A stretch of 64,000 nt of DNA from Dactylonectria macrodidyma (Eukaryota > Ascomycota > Sordariomycetes > Hypocreales > Nectriaceae): positions 1,984,001 through 2,048,000 of the forward strand of contig JAGMUV010000003.1 in NCBI GenBank assembly GCA_020744425.1, in the 5' to 3' direction. Numbering within the stretch: the stretch's first letter is position 1; each line of letters starts with the position of its first letter. Made by a program: the position numbers and the translations under genes. The notes under the pieces are model-generated. The model had not been told where the DNA came from, made no database searches, and saw nothing but the letters and a program-made list of their open reading frames with translations. This document shows positions 48,801-60,134 of this stretch, piece after piece.

Positions 48801-48898
48801 ATTGAGTACTACAATTGCTATTGTCACAAGACTCCATGAAGGCTGACTTTTGCCTTGTGCTGACCACCTCCAAGCCTACACACTGAATTGATCCCAAG
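42811..48898. other. Gene-poor 6.1 kb interval
   Basis: No gene that I can support. The first ~500 bp are the JEN-type promoter. G- and C-runs occur at 43295-43350. CCCCAATGTCCCCAA-type short repeats lie near 45355-45378. A 64-codon minus-strand frame at 47356-47162 (with GWFGSAMHGIRSVFLEWL) has no recognisable homologue. No reverse transcriptase, transposase or terminal repeats were recognised; a long regulatory region or decayed element is possible. Confidence 0.45.
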
Positions 48899-50889
48899 AT
48901 GGGTTCAAGTCCATCTCCATTCGAGGACTACATCAACTCTCCACCTCCAAGTCCAACTCCATTAGACGACTACATCAACGCTCCACAGGAGCTTCCTGAT
49001 AAGTGGGCGAAATGTGGCAGGGATGATCATGGTGACTCCATCCCTTTCCGTACTACTGGGGGTGGTAGCCAGACGGAAGTGGTGAACCATCCAGCAACGG
49101 TCTCTCAATTTGAATCGACGAAGCAAGAGAGCATCAATCGCAAGGGCCTAGAAGCTAGGCTCAGCGCACGAGTTCCCATTGAGCCTCATGAACGAAACAG
49201 AACCGCCAAAACATCGCAATTGCCGGAGAATTTTCAGGCTAATGCACCGGCATCTGGACGCAACGAGGCGAGTGGTTCTATCCCGAGCCATGTTCAGATT
49301 CTCGAGGCACATTCCCAGTCAAGAAACTGTGAATATGAAGATTGGCTGTCTGATCCTAAAGCATCAATCAACGTGACAGAGCAGCAATCCAGGGCTTCCG
49401 CAAACGCCCCAAAATGCCTAGACTTCGTTGTTACAAATTCTGGCCTTGACCAGCCCCCGACTGGAAACGAGGGAGGCTTGTCTGACCAGCTGGGCCCGTT
49501 ATGCACTGAACCTGGACCTGCAATCACGAGCGGGCCTCTGAGTGGTGCGAAACGCGATCATCTACAGAGAAATCATTTCGACAACAACTCAAATCTAGAC
49601 GAAACTTTTGGGAGAGATGCTGGGTCCTTCTCCACTGCGCATAGCCACCCATCAAACAGTGGAACAACGTTTTCGAACACCATGAATAAGTCTCAGGGAG
49701 AGACATGTTCCCTAAACAGCGGCCTGATCATTAATAGGTTGATGCTCTCACAAAGCAGCCACTCGCGGAGCTTCGCTTCCGATACCGTATCTAGCAATTC
49801 GCGGGTGACCAAGCGAGACCGAGGCGAGTCAGACAATGGCAAGAATCAAGGAAAAGAGAGTGAGAATGGAGAGCGGTGTCAGCAAAAAAGGAGAAGAGAA
49901 GGCGTGAATTCGTTGATGTTTGCATGTCTATTCCTCAAGCACAAGCCTGAACTTTTTGGTCACCCCAAGTGGAAGAGCTGTTGGCCTGGGTGGCCAACTT
50001 TCCACAGACTTAGGTGTGTCATTGACCTTGATTTTGAACAAAGTTGTTGGCAACTGCTGACCTGCAGCTCAAGGGAGCACTTGTATAGGCGTCACCTTTT
50101 GCCGAGGTACCAGTGCAATCGCTGTTGCCAGGACCTTAAGTCGCCAGCAGGCCTCTCACAGCATCAGAGGCTCCTTGTTCCTTGTCAGATTCAACATCAG
50201 GAGCCCCAAGAAGGGATCAACGAAGAAAAGGAAAGGAATCTACGCACCAGGAAGTACTACAAAGGGAAGGTCTCGGATGAGGAAAAATGGATTGAACTTT
50301 ACAAGACTCTATTCCCAAATGATGGCTTCGTCCCATTACCCTGTAAGGCCTCCCTCCTCGCCCATTGACTTGGGCCCACGCTGACAGCCATGCAGACCAA
50401 TCACCCATGTCCATTGAGCAAGTTTGTAACGACCATCAAGACGATACAAGCACACTGGACAGATTTGAAGAATATTCCCTAGCCGAGTTCCAAAAACGTG
50501 TGCGCTTTCAGATAGAAGGTCTAGCAGATCGTACTCATGAGCAGACAGAAGCACTGACACACATATCCGTGAATGTGCTTCAGGGCCTATTCGAGACCTT
50601 TCGACAGAGGCTTTCAAGGGGTGACCTTTCCCTCAATGCTGCCAAACGGGTCGGCCTTGAACAGGAGGCCCTTAGAGGAATCAGCACGCAGCTTGGAAGC
50701 ACGTCAATCCCATTGGGACATGACATGCAGGAAGGCACGTCAGAATCTGGGTTGGTGTTGGTTGGGGGCCTTGTAGAGGACACCCCTGGTCAACCAGATG
50801 TTGACTACGGACAGTTTTTGGAAGGAAACCCAGTCTCTGTGAATTCTGAGTTTGAGGAGATTTTGGCGTCACTGGGTACTCAGGAGTAA
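48899..50889 (+). CDS. C2H2/C2HC-type fungal zinc-finger regulator
   Basis: Probable nuclear DNA-binding protein of the ascomycete group in which two zinc knuckles near the C-terminal half are followed by a conserved K-S/T-EEKW-x2-Y/L-LFP motif. Exons 48899-50013, 50068-50342 and 50396-50889; 627 residues. Residues 1-330 are disordered and Ser/Asn/Gln-rich, starting with a duplicated DYIN motif. The zinc region has FACLFLKHKPELF and a Cys/His-bearing WKSCW...HRL...EHLYRRH, then YQCNRCCQDLKS...LSQHQRLLVPC (C-x2-C-x12-H-x6-C), ending SDEEKWIELYKTLFPND. Intron 1 is 54 nt with no stop, so it can be translated if retained (18 extra residues inside the first finger). The second intron removes a stop and leads to a 164-codon tail with a coiled-coil-like middle and an acidic end. 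Confidence 0.82.
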
Positions 50890-52399
50890 GTTGGGTTCAA
50901 GTGCGGTGCAATTTTTTCAATGTTTCGATTTTTAGAACCCCAGAGACCAGACTGCACACAAAAGAACACTTTAGGGAGGGGTTGAACCGGCGTACACTAG
51001 GGGCTAGAACTGGTTGTGTATTTCAACATCTGATAGAAAGTGCTCTAAAAGCTGGCTTCAAATATACTAGCTGAGAGTATTATTCTTAATAGTTTGCATG
51101 CTTCTTCACAAATTTGTTTCGCACGCTTGCTCAGATCCGTTTGCACTTGCCTGCTGGTCTCAGAGCCATCAACATCGACGCATTGATGCCCGTTGTCTCT
51201 ACTACTCGGAGTCCACCCTCATTCGGAACTGTGGATGGAAAGGGGGTTTGGTTTCATCCCGACTCTAAAAGTGAGTTGTATTGTGCTAACTTAATCTTGA
51301 CTGGGCAGATTCCTTTCGGGTTAAGTCTCGCCAAGCATCGTAGCACCTATCGGCTAGTCTCGCCAAGGCACGAGGTTAAGCCAAGACTGCCTCAGCTTTT
51401 GGAGAAGGGTTGGCACAGTTGCCAAGCCACAAGGACAAGCTATCTACAAATCTGGGAGATTTGGAGGCTTGGAGTTTTGGAGAAATGCCAAGACACAGGG
51501 CACCCAAGCCATCGCCCAGAGTCTTGCCACATTTTGGAGAAGCCGGAGTTTTGGACACCCATGGCATGCCGTGAGGAGGCGTGGGGGTTTTGCACGGTAA
51601 TTACAGCCTCAATACCAGCCTTGTGGAGACAGAAAATTGAGCATGCTGAGGATCGTGAATTTGTCAACCATGACATATGCAGCATTTCATGCCTACGACG
51701 GGCGATCATTGCCTGCACAATTTCCAGGCACCTCCACGCACCCCTTTGCTTGCCCATTTATAGCGCAGTCCGAGGGTTTGATAGGCCCATCTAGCAAATT
51801 CTATTGCCTGATTGAGAAGGCTTTACCACTCCAGCAAAAGTGCCGACTGCACTGTGTGTCTTGCCCCCCCCGAGGGCCTGGGCTTGATGATGCAATGCGT
51901 TATGGAAACAACAGACCTGAATATAGGTATGAAGAAGCATACTCGAGGCAGACTAGAAGTCGGCTAATTCTCACCTATCTGACGATCTTGGTCGCTTCGA
52001 TATCCGAGCCCATTGGGTTGCTCTCAGCTCGGTCAGGCCGAAGGGTACCTTCGCGTCATTTTCATCCGCGCTAAGGATCCATCTTATCAATCCCATCTGG
52101 CTACCAAACCGAGGCTACGGTTTAAAAACAGGGCAGAGCAATAAAGTGAGTGTGGTCTGACACGCGAGTACCCGCTCTTCATCAAGCTCAGGGCAATGAG
52201 ACTCCACCAGGACCCGAATCGTTGGGCGAGCCGGCAAGTTCGACGGACCCGAACGCTTGTATTAATAACGATCATGGGGCTCTTATTATTTGCTTTCTTC
52301 ACGCTTCAACTCTCACCCAAAGTCGATCCTTAAAATTCAAAGCCCAGGGGCTCTCTGTCATTCATTTTCGCCAAAAACTCCAGGAACGCCATCACCACC
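50890..52399. other. Intergenic, 1.5 kb
   Basis: Open frames at 51114-51794 and 51637-52074 have no recognisable family or splice support. The stretch 51400-51560 repeats GGAGTTTTGGA and TTTTGGAGAAG-type words. Otherwise nothing. Confidence 0.45.
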
Positions 52400-54018
52400 A
52401 TGCGTTTCGCCGCAGTCGCCCAGCTCATCGCCGGCGCCCTTGCGGCTGAGCCTTTCATCAACGAGCCCGATACCGGCTTTTAGAGGTACTTGTACAGTAC
52501 CAACTATACGGATGGCTCCCTCCCCTTGTTGAAGGACATGCGCGGTGCCCCCGACTTCGACTGGGCTGCTCGACAGGTCTTGACTGACCAGCAGTATGCC
52601 TTCTACCGCACTGCTGCTGCTGGAGAATGGGGTAAGTGATCGTGACTCTAGAAACTGTAGTCTCTCCTAACAATCGCTGTGTAGCCTACCGACACAACCT
52701 AGATGTTTGGCAAAAGGCCAGACTTCGCCCTCACCAGCTTGTTGGAGTTTCCGGCCTGAACAAGACCGCGGGGTTAGTAGAACACTTGACATTGAGTGCC
52801 GATGCATTGCGAGGCTAACAATTCAATAGCGTCACCATACTTGGCTACAACTTCAGTTCCCCCTTTTTCATCTCTCCCGCCACTCGAGCTGCCTATGGTG
52901 ATGCCGACAGGGCCGAGTTGAATTTTGTAGATGCCTCTGCCAACGAGAACATCCTCTATGTTGTAAGTTGGATGTGTTCCTGAGGCAGCTTCACGCTCAC
53001 GCGGAGAATAGGCTGCCATGTACGCTTCCAAGTCCATTGAGGAGATTGCCGCTACCAATCACAACAACACCTCCAACGGTCCTCAGGTTGTTTTTCAGCA
53101 GGTAAGAAAATTCTCATGCCAATGATTCATGAATGTTCTAATGCTTGAGAAGATTTACTCCAACACAAACTTGTCTGTTACCTGGGACATCGTCAAGCGA
53201 GCTGAGGCTGCAAACGCCAAGGCCCTCGTCTGGGCCATTGACGCTCCTGGTGACTCTACTCGCCACCGTGCGGCTCGATATGACACCACCAATGTGTATG
53301 TTAAGCACTCTCCGTAGATTGAGTCTTTGACTGGCCTAGAATTAGCAACGGTGTTACTTCCGACCTGACTGCATGTCGCATCTCTAATCATTGACCCCAA
53401 TCTATTTACTGACTAGTGACTAGTGGGACATATACGAGCAGATGAAGAACCGCGCCGACCTTCCCATCATTCTGAAGGGTATTGCCACTGTCGAAGATGC
53501 CCTCATTGCTGTCGAGAAGGGTGTGGAAGGCATCTGGCTGTCCAACCACGGCGCCCGTCAGGTTGACTACTCTCCTTCGCCCCTCGAGATTGCCTACGAG
53601 ATCCGCCGCAACGCTCCCCAGGTCTTCGAGAAGACTGAGGTTCTTGCCGACAGTGGTGTTCGCTACGGTTCAGATATCGTCAAGCTCCTTGCTCTCGGTG
53701 TCAAGGCTGTTGGCATGGGACGCCCGTGAGTTTCAACGACTGATTCACCTAGAGCCGAACTAACGGGTTCCATTCCAGATTCATGTACTCCAACATCTAC
53801 GGCGTTGAGGGACCTACCAAGCTAATCCATCTCATGAAAAACGAAATCATCCACGATGCTGCCCAAGTCGGCATTTCTGACCTCAAGAACGTCCCCAAGA
53901 ACATCATGAGTGCAGCATCTCCACCGCCTACTGGCGTGAGGCTTTGTTAACAAACCTGACACAGCTCAACACTCGCTCCCTTGAGCGTGACGTCTACATT
54001 ATGAATGATGACAGCTAG
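52400..54018 (+). pseudogene. FMN-dependent 2-hydroxyacid oxidase/dehydrogenase, broken
   Basis: Relative of L-lactate oxidase/flavocytochrome-b2-type FMN enzymes with a secretory leader (MRFAAVAQLIAGALAAEP). Exons I can place: 52400-52631, 52685-52772, 52830-52962, 53012-53101, 53153-53295, 53340-53370, 53424-53725 and 53779 on. Fold landmarks: LGYNFSSPFFISPATRAAYGD, ALVWAIDAPGD, LPIILKGIATVEDA, LSNHGARQVD (active-site His region, usually SNHGGRQ), VLADSGVRYGSDIVKLLALG and VGMGRP. Lesions: codon 28 is TAG (52481-52483); exon 5 begins after an AAG where a YAG is expected; the intron after exon 6 has a GCATGT donor; near 53910 the frame shifts, since a family-like tail (YWREALLTNLTQLN ... VYIMNDDS) lies in another frame ending at 54018, while the main frame stops at 53950. 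Probably inactive. Confidence 0.78.
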
Positions 54019-54759
54019 ACTAACATGTTGGACTTTCTCATTTGTCATATCACCTCTGAAAACTCTATTTACACCCACTTTTAACAGCCTAGGAGTAGAA
54101 GTCTGAATTAGTAGAAACTCACGTAAATATGATTTCTTTAGAGCACATATATTACTAAGTTATGATTGAAATGCAATAAATTAAGGAGACATTTAGCCTA
54201 AGATTATGACTATCGAGACTAGACCCTTAGATGTGCTGTAGCTGTCGTCAAATCCCCATATACGCTATCAATGCCACCAAGATATGTCCATGTTTGGATG
54301 TTCTTAGCATGACAGAGTGCACTGGTAGTCTGCATCTTCTTTTCCTTCTTGATGGTCAAGGTTCTAACCCGATGGTGTCTTGGAAGATAGGAAAACTTTT
54401 TAACACCTCTAGCTATCTGCACATACGTTTATCGTCACTTATGACTTCCCACTGAACCAAATCGATGTCAATACCACTGCTCCCCGATCCCCATCATGTG
54501 CTCATGACTGAGTTCGCAACTAAAGAATCCAGTGCTTGTCGCAAGAAAGGCGCGTTCCCCGCTTAAGAATTAGTCGTGTCCCACACCATGTCGAAGAGAA
54601 GCCGCTGATTGGACCTGCGCGCGCATTTCTACGGGTAGGGGCGGCAAACTATGGGCGGATCTCGCAGCGATGGGCCGAAATAAAATCCGTTGCAGCTCCC
54701 AACCCAGCATCTGCCTTCACCCTATACCCTCTCCTCAAGATACCAATCAAGAAATAACC
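54019..54759. other. Intergenic: promoter of the aminotransferase gene
   Basis: AT-rich in its first half. GGTTCTAACCCG near 54359 resembles a tRNA T-arm but no tRNA folds around it. Several CGG triplets lie at 54638-54680. Confidence 0.45.
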
Positions 54760-56040
54760 ATGGCTCTTTCAACACGCGCCCAAAATGCAGAGCAGGCAAC
54801 AAAGGGGCTGACCATCTGGGAGGTTATCCCAAATCTCTGGCACCCCGAGTCCAACCCTGATGGCATCGTGAGTCTCGGAGTGGCGGAGAACTCCCTCATG
54901 CACGACGCCCTCTCAAAACATATCCACGAAAATCTTGCTCTGTCGAATCCCGCATTTACCTATGGCGATGGCACAACGGGCACGAAGCGTATCAAGGCGT
55001 CCGTCGCCCGCTTCCTGACGAAACATCTAAAGCCCGTCAGGCCCATCGAACCCCAGCATCTTTCCATGACCAACGGATGCAGCGCCGCTATTGAGCACCT
55101 CTCGTGGGCGTTGGCGAACCCGGGTGAAGGATTTCTACTCGGACAACCATACTATGGCACATTCGTCCCTGATCTCACATGCCGATTTGGCGCAAAGCTT
55201 CTTCCAGTTCCATTCCACGATGTTGACCCGCTCGGGGAAGACGCTGTCCAGAAGTACGAGAATATCATCCTCGAATCTCAAACCAAAGGCCAAAAGGTGG
55301 CTGGCCTCATCATCAGTCACCCACACAACCCACTGGGTCGCTGCTATTCCCGTGGTACCATCATTCGGTTGATGGAATTGTGTCAAAAGTATCAGATTCA
55401 TTTCGTTAGCGACGAGATCTATGCTTTATCAGTCTGGACCAACACTGTTGACTCCCGTCCTCCCTCCATCCCGTTCGAATCCGCCCTCTCTATCGACCCA
55501 ACTGGAATTATTGACCCATCCCGGGTCCATGTTCTCTGGGGCATGTCCAAAGACTTTGGAGCCAATGGAATTCGGGTCGGAACCATCGTTTCTCAATCCA
55601 ACCCTTCGCTGCATGCCTCTATCGTTGCGGTGGGGCTTTACAGCTCGGTCTCATCTCTCTCTGATCATATCACAGCCAATGTGCTCGATGATGATGCTTG
55701 GGTCGAAGGGTACATTGCAGAAAATCAAAAGAGGCTCTCTGAGCAGTACAAGCGGGTAGTGTCGTGGTCGAACAAGCATGGCATCACCTATGCGCCGGGA
55801 GTGAACGCTGCATTCTTCCTTTGGATCGACCTCGGAAAATACTACGGGGCGCGCCACCAGATCACGGGCAGTGAAGACACCACCGAACTGATCACCAAAG
55901 CGTTACTATCAAATAAGATCTTCCTTGCGTCCGGAAAAGATTTCGGCTCTGAAAAGCCTGGTTGGTATAGGATTGTGTTTTCTCACCCAGATGATTATCT
56001 CGATGAGGGCCTCCAGCGAGTTATAACAGCACTGGCATGA
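54760..56040 (+). CDS. PLP-dependent aminotransferase, ACC-synthase-like
   Basis: Fold type I PLP enzyme; relatives include 1-aminocyclopropane-1-carboxylate synthase-like proteins and secondary-metabolism aminotransferases of fungi. Single exon, 426 residues from the ATG in ACCATGGCT. Landmarks: IVSLGVAENSLMHDAL (substrate lid region), YGDGTTGTKRI, the Asn of SHPHNPLGR that binds the PLP ring, SDEIYALSVW, and the Schiff-base lysine K264 in GMSKDFGANGIRVG, followed by the phosphate/carboxylate Arg region WYRIVFSH. All catalytic residues appear intact, unlike the neighbouring FMN-enzyme gene. It lies upstream of, and on the same strand as, a Zn2Cys6 regulator and a PDR pump, so it could supply an amino-acid-derived metabolite; the reaction (ACC synthesis, deamination or transamination) cannot be decided by sequence reading alone. 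Confidence 0.9.
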   Translation: MALSTRAQNAEQATKGLTIWEVIPNLWHPESNPDGIVSLGVAENSLMHDALSKHIHENLALSNPAFTYGDGTTGTKRIKASVARFLTKHLKPVRPIEPQHLSMTNGCSAAIEHLSWALANPGEGFLLGQPYYGTFVPDLTCRFGAKLLPVPFHDVDPLGEDAVQKYENIILESQTKGQKVAGLIISHPHNPLGRCYSRGTIIRLMELCQKYQIHFVSDEIYALSVWTNTVDSRPPSIPFESALSIDPTGIIDPSRVHVLWGMSKDFGANGIRVGTIVSQSNPSLHASIVAVGLYSSVSSLSDHITANVLDDDAWVEGYIAENQKRLSEQYKRVVSWSNKHGITYAPGVNAAFFLWIDLGKYYGARHQITGSEDTTELITKALLSNKIFLASGKDFGSEKPGWYRIVFSHPDDYLDEGLQRVITALA

Positions 56041-57329
56041 AATATCGCTGATTAGATGCACAGCAGATGGAGTTTGTTATCAAGACATGATTGAAAGTGA
56101 CCGAGAAGCGTCAGTGGGGCTAGGGTAGATAGTGTGCCTCATTTGAGTACGAGGGACGGATTCTTTCTCATGGAACTTACTCGATATATGCGGCCTGGGA
56201 TATGGCAACCAGAAAGAGATTCAATATTCAGAAACGCCCTCCCCTAAGTACCCAAACCTACTGACGAATATCGCACCGTTGGATTCCCGTGCTATGAGCT
56301 ACACGCGCTTGGCGATCTTTCCGTCAACTCTCCCAATTCGGGGGTTAACCATTACGAACTCATGTATTGGCACATTCCATGGATTGGGGAGTAGTAGCAT
56401 CGATATCAAATCGGTTCAGGAGGGGATCAGAAGTAACGACGAATGTGTATGCGGGTAGCTGGAAGAAGTGAACTGGCTGTCAGTGTCGGATTCGAGGTTC
56501 TTCATGAACAGTTTCGAATGGGTAGTTTGAATTGAGTTCGTTAATTAGCTTCTTGAGTGCAGGAACGGAATTGGCGTCATCGTTCACAATCGTAGGTATT
56601 TGGGTGACGATTGTCATCGGCGGACGGGCTGCTTTGGAAGGCGGTGGTAGGTTCTCGGGTTGTATCAGGACACGGAGATCGGCCAACCGCTCGGATGCGA
56701 ATGACCACTACCAGTCCGGGTATTTTCTTCCCCGGACTATCAAGAAACCAGTCCTGTGTCGGGAGGTGGCTGGTAAAGTTTAACGATATTCCAGGTCGGT
56801 AAGTCGGCAGGTCTGTCTGCGGAGGTGGAGTTCGGCATGTAGATAAATCTAACACGATGATGCCTCAGAATTCCGGGACAGTCTCTTCCTCTTTCGCAAG
56901 TTCTTTTTCGACGGTGTCGACGACTCGGGCGCTTTAGAGCTTGGCCCAGGGACCGGTACTTCCTCAAGAACCCAGCAAAGATTAAAGCCGCAAATTCTCA
57001 CTTTGGAGATCCTCTTCCAGCCCAACCAATGTGGAGAGGCAGCTAACATTGTCGCTGACCCCTTGCCGTTACCTGACACTGCGCGTTCACTACAATCAAC
57101 TGCGGACCTGAGCAGTGATGGAACCACCCACTTACCTAAACTAGCATGATCCGATGGTGGGACTGGGATCATGGGTATGAATTAAAGCGAATTGGGTGGC
57201 ACAAATATGCAACAAAGCCAGCGTATTTGGTTAGCGCACCAATCCACGTACGTTTTACCCGACGCAGCTCAGTCACTGGTACGCCATGCTCTCTCATCAG
57301 CCGGCATTGAGAAATCGAGAACAACGACG
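56041..57329. other. Intergenic between aminotransferase and Zn2Cys6 regulator
   Basis: Minus-strand frames at 56480-56686 and 56849-57172 encode peptides without recognisable family; no splice model links them convincingly. Treated as non-coding. Confidence 0.45.
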
Positions 57330-59651
57330 ATGAATCCGACGAAATGGCGTATTTCCAAGGCCTGCCAAGAATGCCGCGTCAAAAAGATCAAGTGCAACGG
57401 CGAGACGCCTTGTGAGAGCTGCAAATTTCGTGGCCTCAATTGCGTCTACCGCGAGAAGGCCCGTAATCGGATGCGCAAGACGAGACCGCGAATCGCCGCT
57501 TATGAGACCATCATGTCGCAAGAAGCCCAGGAATCCCCGTCGCTTGACCCTTCTGAAGACGGATCAGTCACTGCGCTGACTCCGATCCCCGATGCCAAGG
57601 ACGCTGTCGATCCTGTTGCTCCGCCTGTCTCCAACATCGGGAGTGAGCGAAGCATCAACAACGCAAGCGTCGCAGCTACTCACCGTGCATCGCCCTCATG
57701 TCTTCTTCAGCTCTACTATGGCCCTTCGTCTAACTTCGCACTCATCAACTCCATCTATCACCAGATCGAAGGGACGCGACCTAAATCCCCATTGCGCGAG
57801 GATATGGAGGAAGTCGGCCCAGGTCTAGACCTCTTCAGCCATCGACGACTGTTCTTCGGTGATTTGGCGGATAGTCAGCGCTCATTAAACATGTCCGACG
57901 ATTACTCAGCCATGTTACTGGATACTGATACAGCGAAACGTTTGCTTGAGCGATATCTCCTAACCTACTGGCATGGCATCCCGGTTCTGGATAAGGATAC
58001 ATACAGGCGCCGCCTCGACAAACTGTTTCGGCCACCTGCAATCTTCGACTTTGACTCGCCAGACACCATAATCATGATGCTAGCTATAGCACTGGGGGCG
58101 TCTATGACAGGTGAAGAGGCAATCGCCGAATTTCTGTTCCAAAAAGCGAAACAGGGAGCTGCCAAGCTGGATGAGGTAGTCAACACCCAAGTGGTCCAGA
58201 TACATCTCATGATGATAAGTATTCATCTCCAGCATTGATTATATGCAAACACTGACATAACTTTACGGTCACTTTCAATCTGAGAGAGCCAAGCCAAACT
58301 CGTCATTTCTCCACATTGGCAATGCCGTGAGAAAAGCTATCGCAGCCGGGTTACACAAGGATGTCTGTATTCGTCCTGGCCAAACACCAGAAGATGTTCG
58401 CCAGCGAAGGATATTATTCTGGAGCTTGTTCTTTTGGGAAACGTGCGTCACAGACTTCCAAGAATTTCATATTTCGTTGCTAACCTCACTCCGCAGTTGG
58501 ACTTGCTTTGTTGTTGGCCGCCCAAGCTCTATCCCTGACCCGGGGCTCGCTGTTCCAGTCCCCGGTGATAACAAGCTGCTGGTCTCGCTCGTTACTCTGT
58601 CTCGTATCATGTCGAAATGTGTCCGCCTCATTTACAGCCCACGGCATGACTCATTGTTACCAGTATGGAATGCGGCGAATGAGATCCGTCGCGAGCTGCA
58701 CCGATTCGCCGAAAAGCAGTTAAAAGACATGAAATTCGGCCTTGTTGGAGATCCAAGTACAGGAGAACTTGGGGTCTGTCAAGCAATGGTGTCTACTAGT
58801 AAGTCGAAACTGAGTCATAGAAAGACGTATGGATAGCTGATTAGTTAGTGTATCACCATACGCTACTTCTGACTTTTAGGCCATTTCTGATCTTACGAGC
58901 AAAACTGAAACAGGATGGTTCAGCAACTGGAAATGGACCCTCAGAAAGCCATCATACGCCTCCATCATGGCTTGACACTGCTTGCGAGTATTGTTTGGAA
59001 GCTGCCAGAAATTCAGTCGGATTCTTGACAGGATCTTGCGCCACTAACGTCTTGTGTCATGTAAGTGCGGCACGGAGCCAATTATTTTGACCCACAAACT
59101 CTGACTAATAATAGGATATCAAATACCACGGCTTCTTCATCGAAGGCGCTTGCTACGCTCTGGCCTTTGACATGTTGCAAGAACGGAAGTCTGCCCATCG
59201 CAACCTTCCTTGGATTCATTCGGGATTAAGATGTCTCCGGTCCATGATCACCAAAAGCAAGGATGGAGCTGGGCAACTGCCTTACACCATTGCAGCAATC
59301 GAGCAAATGGTGCGCACAGTATTTCCCGACTTGGAACTGAAGGACAAGGTGGAGCCGGAAGCACGGCAATCAGACACCCAACAAAGCGTCCATTCCGCCA
59401 TGCCGGGCCCCTCGTCCATGGTCCCAGCTAGTGGAATCGGAGAGACGCCGGCATTTACGTACCCTTCCATGCCATTCGGGTTCGATATTACCGGAGGGAT
59501 GAACGGCACTTCCCCGTCGTCCGGCATCCGATCTGATGATCAGATCGACTTCACCGCCGCTGATGTCGGCTGGGACATTGACTTCGGAACTATGGATGTA
59601 GAGACATTCTTGTCTCTTGATTCAAGCCAGACATTTAATTTTGGACCCTGA
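57330..59651 (+). CDS. Zn2Cys6 transcription factor, second copy type
   Basis: Nuclear regulator with cluster CQECRVKKIKC-x5-CESC-x6-C at its N-terminus (start at the ATG in GACGATGAATCC; an in-frame upstream ATG at 57192 would add 46 residues). Exons 57330-58218, then exon 2 to 58442, 58497-58798, 58849-59060 and 59115-59651; about 697 residues if exon 2 starts at 58289. Exon 2 is problematic: the expected family junction (…MMIS|HFQSERAKPNSSFLH) would start at 58268, but there the sequence is TTTACG|GT rather than TTTACAG|GT. The only usable AG (58288) would delete seven residues. The middle-homology region includes FLHIGNAVRKAIAAGLHKD and WSLFFWETWTCFVVGRPSSI. The acidic end (VGWDIDFGTMDVETFLSLD) may be the activation region. 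Candidate regulator of the neighbouring pump and aminotransferase. Confidence 0.82.
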
Positions 59652-59933
59652 TAAACGCAGATAGATACGGGCAGTGTCCCGGGCTGTCTCCTAACAAACG
59701 CCAGTGTGGATCAAGCTGACATTGATGTTTCGGGGTTTAGAGTCTTCAGCTTTAATAATGCCGCGTCAGGTTGCCTGCAATGGATTTGTCAGGACGATGA
59801 TGGGAGGAAAAATACTGGGATTCTGGAATTTGTCGATGAATGATTCGTCAGTACGGGCCCATTCCTATCTTAGTTGATGGGTCATGTCTTGAGCCTTGGT
59901 GGAAATACGGTAGATGGCGGACCCCTAACGGAA

Positions 59934-59949
59934 ATCCGGCATTACGGAT
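59934..59949. promoter_or_regulatory. Everted CCG-N6-CGG element upstream of the pump
   Basis: ATCCG-gcatta-CGGAT: perfect 5-bp arms in the everted arrangement bound by Zn2Cys6 dimers such as yeast Pdr1/Pdr3 (which use zero spacing). It overlaps CGGAAATCCG (59929-59938) and lies about 45 bp before the TATATA. Confidence 0.45.
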
Positions 59950-59990
59950 GTAAAGCCATATCCGGGATTTTGACTCGACTTACAGATTCA

Positions 59991-59996
59991 TATATA
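59991..59996 (+). promoter_or_regulatory. TATA-like element of the pump
   Basis: TATATA about 145 bp before the ATG at 60135. Confidence 0.35.
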
Positions 59997-60134
59997 CCAT
60001 AAGCCTAGAGAAAAATAATTTACGAGAAGCAGTTCTCCAGAGACTCGATTCATTGACGCTGGTGCTGTTGCCGCGAGTGGAGAGAATCTTTGCCATAATT
60101 AGCCAGCAATCTCTTCAAGCAAAGCAACAGCAAC

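Larger units (their letters stand above)
59652..60134. other. Intergenic: promoter of the PDR-type pump
   Basis: Contains several CGG/CCG triplets at 59918-59964, an everted element (listed), a TATATA at 59991 and an A/C-rich leader ending CAGCAACATGG. Confidence 0.6.

Noticed and set aside
51114..51794. 226-codon plus-strand frame downstream of the C2H2-like gene
   Set aside because: Composition and codon use look random, no domain and the frame starts from a weak context; repeated words in the DNA explain its apparent pattern.
54355..54372. GGTTCTAACCCG resembles a tRNA T-arm
   Set aside because: The base after TTC is a pyrimidine and no cloverleaf forms upstream.
56849..57172. Basic minus-strand frame ending KKNLRKRKRLSRNSEASSC
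   Set aside because: No family, and neighbouring minus-strand frames cannot be joined by a convincing intron.
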